In this document: piece after piece, positions 7,002 through 11,326 of the stretch
Layout of the letters: each line of letters starts with the position of its first letter
Position numbering within the stretch: position 1 is the first letter of the stretch
NCBI GenBank assembly: GCA_023451855.1
Contig: JAEXXY010000070.1
Location: 1-11,326 of the forward strand
DNA: 11,326 nucleotides
Origin: Actinomycetes bacterium
Lineage (GTDB): Bacteria > Actinomycetota > Actinomycetes > Actinomycetales > Dermatophilaceae
Direction of reading: 5' to 3'
Made by a program: the position numbers and the translations under genes
The notes under the pieces: generated by a model
Seen by the model: the letters and a program-made list of their open reading frames with translations, nothing else
Told to the model about the DNA's origin: nothing
Database searches by the model: none

Positions 7002-7992
7002 TGCGGACCACCAGCGCGCCGGGCAGGACCCGGGCCGTCATGACGCGGTGCGGTCCGACGGGGTCGCCGTCGATCTCGGCCTCGACGGCGTGGGGGGCCA
7101 CGACCGTCATCTGCTCGGCCACGAGGCGGTCGAGCCGCGCGTGCCCGGCGTGGTGGCGCGTCGCGACGTCGGCCAGGACCGACAACCAGCCGAAGGCACC
7201 GCGCGGGGCCAGGACGACGGCGTCGATGCGCCCGTCGTCGACGAGGGCCTGCGGCATGAGCTCGACGCCGCCCTGGAGCGTGCCGCAGTTGCCGATGACG
7301 ACGCCACGCGCGCGCCGCTCGACGGTGTCACCCGCGGCACCGACGACCCCGTCGCCGCCGGAGGACCGCACCTCGACCGGGAAGCCCCGCCCGGACAGCT
7401 TCTTGGCGGCGGCGAGGACGTAGGCCACCCAGCCGACCTTCTCCTTGACCTTCTCGTCGGTGCGCGCCATGATCTCGCCGTCGAGCCCGAGCCCGGTCAT
7501 GACGAGGAAGACCTCCTCGTCGTCGGCGACACCGTCGGGGCTCTCCTTGGTGGCCCGGCTCGACTCCGGCTCGGGGAGGGCGTCGGCCAGGCGGACCGCG
7601 CCGACGTCGATGCGCCGGTCGCCCCCCTCGACGAGGGTCCGCACCGCGTCGTCGAGGCTGCCCACGGGGATACCGAGGTTGCGCGCGAGCAGGTTGCCGG
7701 TGCCGCCCGGCAGCAGTCCGAGCGCGACATCCGTGCCGACGAGCGCCGACGCGACGGCGCGCACCGTACCGTCGCCGCCCAGCGAGGCGACGACGTCGGC
7801 GCCGGCCTCGACGGCCTCACGGGCCTGCTTCTCGCCGGTCTCCTCGGCAGTGGTCTCGATCCAGGAGGGCGCGGCCCACCCGTTGTCCTCGCAGGCCTTC
7901 GCGACGACCGTCTTCGCGGCGTCGAGATCGTCGACGCGGAGGGGGTTGTAGACGACCGCGAGGGAGCGGCGAGCACTGGGGCTGTCGGGCAT
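6994..7992 (-). CDS. Diacylglycerol/sphingosine kinase family lipid kinase
   Basis: A 332-residue member of the DAGK catalytic-domain family (DgkB/YegS/BmrU type), which transfers phosphate from ATP to diacylglycerol or related lipids to form phosphatidic acid. The N-terminal domain starts with the family pattern SLAVVYNPLRV (10-20). It has the nucleotide-binding GGDGTV (72-77) and the glycine loop PGGTGNLLARNLGIP (95-109). The C-terminal beta-sandwich domain includes RIDVGAV (127-133), GLGLDGEI (167-174) and AEIDGDPVG (305-313), as in lipid kinases. The length is usual; there is a low-complexity acidic insert near 139-160 (Glu/Ser/Asp-rich). There is no membrane segment, so it is probably a peripheral cytoplasmic enzyme. 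It is the first gene of a three-gene operon with two PAP2 phosphatases. The ATG start has TAGGAT 6 nt upstream and no Shine-Dalgarno. Confidence 0.93.
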   Translation of the reverse strand: MPDSPSARRSLAVVYNPLRVDDLDAAKTVVAKACEDNGWAAPSWIETTAEETGEKQAREAVEAGADVVASLGGDGTVRAVASALVGTDVALGLLPGGTGNLLARNLGIPVGSLDDAVRTLVEGGDRRIDVGAVRLADALPEPESSRATKESPDGVADDEEVFLVMTGLGLDGEIMARTDEKVKEKVGWVAYVLAAAKKLSGRGFPVEVRSSGGDGVVGAAGDTVERRARGVVIGNCGTLQGGVELMPQALVDDGRIDAVVLAPRGAFGWLSVLADVATRHHAGHARLDRLVAEQMTVVAPHAVEAEIDGDPVGPHRVMTARVLPGALVVRSG

Positions 7993-7998
7993 GTCGGG

Positions 7999-8004
7999 AT
8001 CCTA
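7999..8004 (-). promoter_or_regulatory. Probable leaderless -10 box (TAGGAT) of the lipid kinase operon
   Basis: On the minus strand TAGGAT is followed by CCCGAC and then the ATG at 7992. The hexamer matches the actinobacterial -10 consensus at five of six bases to TATAAT-type TANNAT, and the 6-nt spacing places the transcription start on the ATG. No -35 is recognisable. Confidence 0.55.
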
Positions 8005-8128
8005 GGGCTCGTGGCGTGAGGGCAGGCGGCCGTCGAGCTCGACCACCGTCGACATACCCGGAGAGGGCGTTCAGCCGAACCCCAGCGCGTGCCCGGCGCA
8101 GGCACAGCCTGCGGCACGATCCCGGCGG

Positions 8129-8134
8129 TACTGT
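8129..8134 (+). promoter_or_regulatory. Probable leaderless -10 box (TACTGT) of the DUF1345 gene
   Basis: TACTGT fits TANNNT and is separated by six bases (gcgctc) from the GTG at 8141. No purine-rich Shine-Dalgarno lies in between, which supports a leaderless transcript starting at the GTG. Confidence 0.5.
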
Positions 8135-8140
8135 GCGCTC

Positions 8141-8788
8141 GTGCACCTCATCCGCCGTCGCCTCGCCGTGGCCGGGCTGCTGGGAGTCCTCACGGGCTTC
8201 TTCCTGCCGCTGGAGTCGGCGCACGCGCTGACCCACGCCCTCGTCGGCTTCGTGGTCGGGGGGCTCGTCTTCTGCGTGCCGCTGCTCATCCACATCGGGC
8301 GGCAGGATGCGGCGTCGACGCAGGAGCACGTGCGCGGGCGCGACGGCGATGCGGCCTGGTACGACATCGTCATCATCATCGTCGGGCTCGCCAGCCTGGC
8401 CGGCGTGGCCATCCTGCTCATCGGGAGCCAGTCGAAGGGGACGACCCAGGTCGTGGAGGCACTCGTCGGGGTCCTCGCCGTCGCCGTCGGATGGGTCTGC
8501 GTCCACACCATCTACGTGCTGCGCTACGCGCGCCTCTACTACGCGAACCTCGCCGACGGCCGGGGGCCGATCGACTTCAACATGGAGCAGGACCCGGCCT
8601 TCAGCGACTTCGCGTACTTCTCGTTCAACCTGGGGATGGCCTACCAGGTGTCCGACACGGCGGTTCGTGCCCCGGAGGTGCGCCGGGTCATCCTCAAGCA
8701 CTGCCTGCTGGCCTACCTCTACGGCACCATCGTCATCGCGTCGACCATCAACCTGGTGGTGGGCATCGGCGGCAAGGGCAGCGGCTGA
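8141..8788 (+). CDS. DUF1345 family membrane protein
   Basis: A 215-residue integral membrane protein matching DUF1345, an uncharacterised bacterial family of about this length. Predicted helices lie near residues 8-24, 30-52, 74-96, 105-126, 155-170 and 188-210. The hallmark is the conserved region HTIYVLRYARLYYAN (122-136) followed by DPAFSDFAYFSFNLGMAYQVSDT (151-173), where acidic and aromatic residues flank a membrane helix. The GTG start gives a basic N-terminus (HLIRRR) that suits an inside-positive orientation. The gene is divergent from the lipid kinase operon and convergent, with a 19-bp gap, on the ATP-grasp gene. The biochemical role is unknown; a link to membrane lipid metabolism next door is only suggested by position. 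Confidence 0.9.
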   Translation: MHLIRRRLAVAGLLGVLTGFFLPLESAHALTHALVGFVVGGLVFCVPLLIHIGRQDAASTQEHVRGRDGDAAWYDIVIIIVGLASLAGVAILLIGSQSKGTTQVVEALVGVLAVAVGWVCVHTIYVLRYARLYYANLADGRGPIDFNMEQDPAFSDFAYFSFNLGMAYQVSDTAVRAPEVRRVILKHCLLAYLYGTIVIASTINLVVGIGGKGSG

Positions 8789-8805
8789 GCCGCCCGGGCT
8801 AGCCG
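8782..8805. terminator. Possible hairpin at the convergent DUF1345/ATP-grasp junction
   Basis: CGGCT (8782-8786) pairs with AGCCG (8801-8805), and AGCC (8788-8791) pairs with GGCT (8797-8800). The result is a nine-pair stem with one bulged G and a 5-nt loop. It overlaps the DUF1345 stop codon and ends before the convergent stop at 8808. The location suits a two-way terminator, but the stem is short and such pairings are common in GC-rich DNA. Confidence 0.35.
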
Positions 8806-8807
8806 AG

Positions 8808-10061
8808 CTAGTCGACGCCGAGGCGCGCCTTCTCGTCGCGCACCCACATCGACACGAGCCCACCGAAGTGCGCCATGAAGGCGTCGACCTCGTGCGCCGG
8901 GTACGTCGTGACGACGGTCTGGCGCAGCAGGCTGTCGAACGCGTCGGACTGCACCCACTCGAGGACCGCGGCGTCGAGGTGCGGCAGGTGCGTGTCGCAC
9001 CACGCCCAGTACGCGTCGGTCTCGAAGTACTCGTCGGCGAGCCCGAGATAGGCCGCGAGCTTCTGCTCGTCGGTCAGGTCGTCGCGGTCGGCGACGTCGA
9101 AGTAGCGGTGCATCTCGAGGTCGACGCGGCCCCGCCGGCCGGTGACGAGGCAGTACGCCGACCAGCGCACCAGCGCCTTGATGGCCCAGGGGAAGTAGTA
9201 GTGCAGCGAGGTGACCGCGACGTCGGGGCAGGCGTTGGCGTAGTCGATCGGGTAGACGTCGTCGCCCTTGACGAGCATCTCGGCGGAGTTGAACTCCCAG
9301 CCGAACATCGCGTTGACGATGCGGCTGATCGCGGCCGCCTGGCGTCCGGCCGAGGGGGTGAGGAAGTCGTAGGACACCGCGTACCGGTTGTGCATCGGCT
9401 GCTCGGGTCGGAAGTCCATGACCATCGTCTCGGGGCCGATGGACAGGGCCCGCGCGAAGTGGTCGTACTCGACGGTCGCCTGCAGGTGCATGAGCATCTC
9501 GCCGGACTCGTCGTAGGCCTTGACGAGGTCGGACTCGTCGTCGATGCGGGAGACACCGCGCCAGCCACCACCGTCGAACGGCTTCATGTACATCGGGTAG
9601 CCGAGCTTGTTCGCGATCTTCTTGAGGTCGAACGGCCGGTTGTACTTGGCGCTCGTGTAGGCCCACCGGACGTTGTCGACGGGGTTCTTGTACGGCACGA
9701 GCCAGGTCTCGGGCACCTTGAGCCCCAAGCGCATCAACGCGCAGTAGGCGCTGTGCTTCTCCATCGACTGGAAGGTGAAGGGGCTGTTGAGCAGGTACGT
9801 GCCGTCGATGAGCGCGGCCTTCTTGAGCCACTCGCGCGGGTGGTAGTACCAGTGCGCGAGGCGGTCGATGACGAGCTCGGTGCGGACCGGCTGTCGCAGG
9901 TCGAACGGCTCGATGGTGAGCCGCTCGGTGGTCAGCTCGTGGGTGACGCCGTCGTCCGTGGTGATCGGGCCGACGCGCTCGAGGAGCGCCTCGAACGCTG
10001 TGGGCCAGTCCTCTTCGGCTCCGAGCAGCAGTCCGATCAGGTGGTTGCGCGTCTGCGTCAT
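8808..10061 (-). CDS. ATP-grasp superfamily ligase of unknown substrate
   Basis: A 417-residue soluble protein with ATP-grasp features. The pre-ATP-grasp part ends LLNSPFTFQSMEKHSAYCALM and GLKVPETWLVP (90-123), resembling the dK...gvpvPeT region of carboxylate-amine ligases. The ATP-binding lysine and Gly-rich loop are YPMYMKPFDGGGWRGV (155-170, Lys160). The metal-binding end is NSAEMLVKGDDVYPIDYANACPD with Glu261, Asp273 and Asn276. A C-terminal region of about 130 residues (285-417) is helical and Trp/Tyr-rich. These enzymes usually activate a carboxylate as acyl phosphate and join it to an amine or thiol. The substrate is unknown, and it does not look like RimK, DdlA, PurK or glutathione synthetase in detail. 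The start is ATG 10061, which overlaps the esterase stop as ATGA and has GGAG 6 nt upstream; the longer frame to 10541 is only a shadow. Confidence 0.85.
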   Translation of the reverse strand: MTQTRNHLIGLLLGAEEDWPTAFEALLERVGPITTDDGVTHELTTERLTIEPFDLRQPVRTELVIDRLAHWYYHPREWLKKAALIDGTYLLNSPFTFQSMEKHSAYCALMRLGLKVPETWLVPYKNPVDNVRWAYTSAKYNRPFDLKKIANKLGYPMYMKPFDGGGWRGVSRIDDESDLVKAYDESGEMLMHLQATVEYDHFARALSIGPETMVMDFRPEQPMHNRYAVSYDFLTPSAGRQAAAISRIVNAMFGWEFNSAEMLVKGDDVYPIDYANACPDVAVTSLHYYFPWAIKALVRWSAYCLVTGRRGRVDLEMHRYFDVADRDDLTDEQKLAAYLGLADEYFETDAYWAWCDTHLPHLDAAVLEWVQSDAFDSLLRQTVVTTYPAHEVDAFMAHFGGLVSMWVRDEKARLGVD

Positions 10062-10792
10062 CTGCCTCTCCCTCTCGACGGGTCGGGTGCCACCGATCCT
10101 TGCAGCAGTGTCAACAGGAAAGGGTCGAACGCGGCCTCCCAGTAACGCCAGTCGTGCCGGCCGGGCACCTCGGCGAACGTCACGTCGTGCCCGGTGCGCG
10201 CCAGCGTCGTGGCCATGAGCCGGTTGTTGGCGAGGTTGCCCTCCTGCGTGCCGCACGTCAGGACGATCCGCGCGTGGGTGCGACGCCGCCGGGCCCGACC
10301 GACCGACGCGACGAACGCCGTGACCCGGTCCCAGTGCTCGAAGGCCTCCTCGCCGTCGAGCCGCTTGCGGAAGAACGAGCCGGACTGGAGGAACAGCGCG
10401 CCGAACGTGCCGGGGTGGCGCCACTCGGCCTGCAGCGACGCGAGTGCGCCGAGGCTCGCGCCCATGAGGGTCGGACGCGTCGGCGTGGCCCACGTGCCCG
10501 TGACGCGTGGCAGCACGTGGCCCACCAGGGCATCGGCCCACGCGGGGTTGGCCGCATAGCGCTCGTTGCGCGGGCCGGGCTCGAGGAGGACGACGCGGTA
10601 CGGCCGGACGCGTCCGGCGCCGGTGGCGCGGCGCAGCACCGAGAGCAGGTGGGCGCGACGTGAGTACTCGGGGCCGTCGTGGGCCACGAGCAGCGGCAGC
10701 GGGTCGCCGCGTCGGGTGCCGGTCGGCGTGACGACAGCGAGGTCGACGTCACCTGCCGGGGTGCCGGTGACCGTCAGCCTCGTGCGCGCCAT
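10058..10792 (-). CDS. EstD/enterochelin-esterase-like alpha/beta hydrolase
   Basis: A 244-residue hydrolase of the putative esterase family (Fes/IroE, S-formylglutathione hydrolase and antigen 85-type fold). Strand and oxyanion region PLLVAHDGPEY (33-43) lead to VVLLEPGPRNERYAANP (67-83). The nucleophile elbow is LMGASLGAL (109-117, Ser113). The acid-region loop is CGTQEGNLANNR (180-191, Glu184), and the catalytic histidine lies in PGRHDWRYW (210-218, His213). No signal peptide is visible, so it is probably cytoplasmic, unlike secreted mycolyltransferases. It may hydrolyse an ester or thioester. It is the first gene of a pair with the ATP-grasp ligase, coupled by a 4-bp ATGA overlap, so the two probably act on one compound. 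The ATG has TAGGGT 6 nt upstream and no Shine-Dalgarno. The Arg/Gly-rich tail (SRGRGR) covers the ribosome site of the next gene. Confidence 0.88.
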   Translation of the reverse strand: MARTRLTVTGTPAGDVDLAVVTPTGTRRGDPLPLLVAHDGPEYSRRAHLLSVLRRATGAGRVRPYRVVLLEPGPRNERYAANPAWADALVGHVLPRVTGTWATPTRPTLMGASLGALASLQAEWRHPGTFGALFLQSGSFFRKRLDGEEAFEHWDRVTAFVASVGRARRRRTHARIVLTCGTQEGNLANNRLMATTLARTGHDVTFAEVPGRHDWRYWEAAFDPFLLTLLQGSVAPDPSRGRGR

Positions 10793-10798
10793 GGCCCG

Positions 10799-10804
10799 AC
10801 CCTA
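10799..10804 (-). promoter_or_regulatory. Probable leaderless -10 box (TAGGGT) of the esterase/ATP-grasp operon
   Basis: On the minus strand TAGGGT is followed by CGGGCC and the ATG at 10792. The same hexamer precedes the BAAT-C-type hydrolase at 3581. The layout suggests a transcript beginning at the start codon. Confidence 0.55.
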
Positions 10805-10920
10805 CGGGGAGCTGCGGGGAGGCGCTCACGGTGGGAGGCCGCGACGCGAAGATCGGTGGATTCTGCTGCACAGCAATCGGATTCCATGTCCACAGATCCA
10901 TCAAGAGCCTATCCAAGGAT

Positions 10921-10936
10921 TCGAACATGTGTTCTA
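10921..10936 (+). promoter_or_regulatory. LexA/SOS box before the DUF222 gene
   Basis: TCGAACATGTGTTCTA matches the actinobacterial LexA box TCGAAC-N4-GTTCGA at 11 of 12 arm positions (T for G at the fifth base of the right arm). It ends 36 bp before the ATG at 10973 and sits in the only clearly AT-richer gap of the window, as expected for a promoter operator. In Mycobacterium tuberculosis some 13E12/DUF222 genes are LexA-controlled, which supports the call. Confidence 0.8.
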
Positions 10937-10960
10937 CTGGACGCAGGACAAGACGTCGAA

Positions 10961-10967
10961 GGGAGGT
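10961..10967 (+). promoter_or_regulatory. Shine-Dalgarno (GGGAGGT) deciding the DUF222 start
   Basis: GGGAGGT lies 5 nt before the ATG at 10973 and is the strongest ribosome binding site in the window. It fixes the start codon and argues against the ATG at 10927, which lies within the SOS box and is out of frame. Confidence 0.8.
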
Positions 10968-10972
10968 CCCAG

Positions 10973-11326
10973 ATGCCGTACGTCGCATCGTCGCGTGGGC
11001 CCTTCGACGCGTCGGACAGGGGCCCGTTCCGGGTGTGGCGGGTGTCGTGGTCGGCCGACCCGGACGAGCTCGCGGAGTCCTTGGAGGCGCTGCTCGCAGC
11101 TGCCCGCGATCGCGCTGATCGGGACGCGCGGGCTCGGGCTGCCGGGGTGATCGAGGGGTTGCTGCGGGCCGGCGAGCAGGTCCTGGGGCAGATCGAGGCG
11201 ATCGAGGCGATCGAGGCGGCGAAGGCCCGGTTGGAGGCCGACCTGCTCGCGGCGTACGGGGCGTTGCATTCCATCGAGGCCCAGCAGGTCGCGGCGCTGC
11301 CGCGGGGCGGGTCGGCGGCCCGGATG
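10973..11326 (+). CDS. DUF222 (13E12-repeat, HNH-endonuclease type) protein, 5' part; 3' end outside window
   Basis: The first 118 codons of an open frame cut by the window end. The N-terminus (MPYVASSRGPFDASDRGPFR) is followed by a long amphipathic helical region (about 28-108) with VIEGLLRAGEQVLGQIEAIEAIEAAKARLEADLLAAYGALHS. This matches the beginning of DUF222/13E12-repeat proteins, which in most actinobacteria carry a C-terminal HNH nuclease domain; that domain would lie beyond the window and is not seen. Members occur in many copies per genome and are suspected of DNA-related or mobile-element roles, without a settled function. An in-frame triple ATCGAGGCG repeat encodes IEAIEAIEA (residues 74-82). 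A LexA-type box and a strong Shine-Dalgarno lie upstream, so DNA-damage induction is likely. It is divergent from the esterase operon. Confidence 0.82.
   Translation, partial: MPYVASSRGPFDASDRGPFRVWRVSWSADPDELAESLEALLAAARDRADRDARARAAGVIEGLLRAGEQVLGQIEAIEAIEAAKARLEADLLAAYGALHSIEAQQVAALPRGGSAARM
11192..11218 (+). repeat. Three tandem in-frame 9-bp repeats (ATCGAGGCG)
   Basis: Copies lie at 11192-11200, 11201-11209 and 11210-11218 without mismatch. Each encodes Ile-Glu-Ala in the helical N-terminal region of the DUF222 protein. Because the unit is a multiple of three, gain or loss of copies would keep the frame. Confidence 0.85.

Larger units (their letters stand above)
7993..8140. other. Divergent intergenic region with a 12-bp palindrome
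   Basis: This 148-bp gap separates the lipid kinase operon from the divergent DUF1345 gene. Apart from the two start-proximal -10 boxes it contains the perfect palindrome GTCGAGCTCGAC at 8032-8043, followed after 4 bp by GTCGAC, and an inverted GTTC-N4-GAAC at 8069-8080. On the minus strand CCGGGTATGT (8052-8061) repeats a decamer found in front of the DUF1206 gene. These could be operator or second-promoter elements; none is a recognised binding site. No coding sequence is apparent. Confidence 0.3.

Noticed and set aside
6592..8019. A 475-codon plus-strand frame opposite the PAP2 and lipid kinase genes
   Set aside because: It is antisense to genes with intact catalytic motifs and has no recognisable domains.
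8069..8080. GTTC-N4-GAAC as a second LexA box
   Set aside because: The arms are in the opposite order to the GAAC-N4-GTTC core of the SOS box, and the outer bases do not match.
8307..10145. A 612-codon plus-strand frame across the DUF1345 and ATP-grasp genes
   Set aside because: It begins in Arg/Ser-rich sequence, crosses two well-supported genes in a wrong frame and strand, and has the repetitive composition of an antisense shadow.
10062..10541. Upstream extension of the ATP-grasp frame to 10541
   Set aside because: This part overlaps the esterase gene and reads as Arg/Gly/Pro-rich shadow sequence. The ATG at 10061 has a Shine-Dalgarno and a classic ATGA overlap.
1..11326. tRNA, rRNA, CRISPR array, insertion sequence or prophage signals
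   Set aside because: I saw no tRNA-like cloverleaf, no spaced direct repeats, no transposase motifs and no terminal inverted repeats. The only tandem repeat is the short coding one at 11192-11218.

Overview
This window comes from a very GC-rich actinobacterial chromosome. Third codon positions are strongly G/C, GTG and TTG starts are used, and several -10-like boxes sit directly before start codons. A DUF222 (13E12-repeat/HNH) gene begins under a LexA-type box. The gene set (DUF3516 helicase, DUF1206, DUF1345, DUF222, actinobacterial PAP2 types) fits a Micrococcales-like actinomycete, possibly Intrasporangiaceae, but that placement is inference. Gene density is high, the longest non-coding gap is about 180 bp, and I see no rRNA, tRNA, CRISPR array, insertion sequence or phage genes.

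Layout, left to right. (1) The 3' end of a FUSC-family membrane transporter (+). (2) A large Ski2-like DEAD/DEAH helicase with a DUF3516 C-terminus (+), converging on (3) a small SRPBCC lipid/polyketide-cyclase-fold protein (-). (4) Divergent from it, a BAAT-C-type alpha/beta hydrolase (+). (5) A six-helix DUF1206 membrane protein (+), ending at a 13-bp perfect hairpin that probably serves as a two-way terminator. (6) A three-gene minus-strand operon with overlapping frames: a lipid (diacylglycerol-type) kinase followed by two different PAP2 phosphatases. (7) Divergent from it, a DUF1345 membrane protein (+). (8) A minus-strand pair joined by an ATGA overlap: an EstD/enterochelin-esterase-like hydrolase and an ATP-grasp ligase of unknown substrate. 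(9) The 5' part of a DUF222/HNH-type gene (+), cut by the window end, with a near-perfect SOS box and a clear Shine-Dalgarno.

How the parts may work together. The kinase and phosphatases probably set the balance of phosphorylated and dephosphorylated lipids (phosphatidic acid/diacylglycerol or polyprenyl phosphates). The esterase and ATP-grasp ligase look like a two-step module that makes or processes an unknown amide or ester metabolite; it is the best candidate for undescribed biochemistry here. Six genes carry a -10-like hexamer 6-7 nt before the start codon, suggesting leaderless transcripts, while operon-internal genes and the DUF222 and DUF1206 genes use Shine-Dalgarno sites. Most of the window looks like ordinary chromosomal housekeeping or accessory sequence rather than a mobile island.
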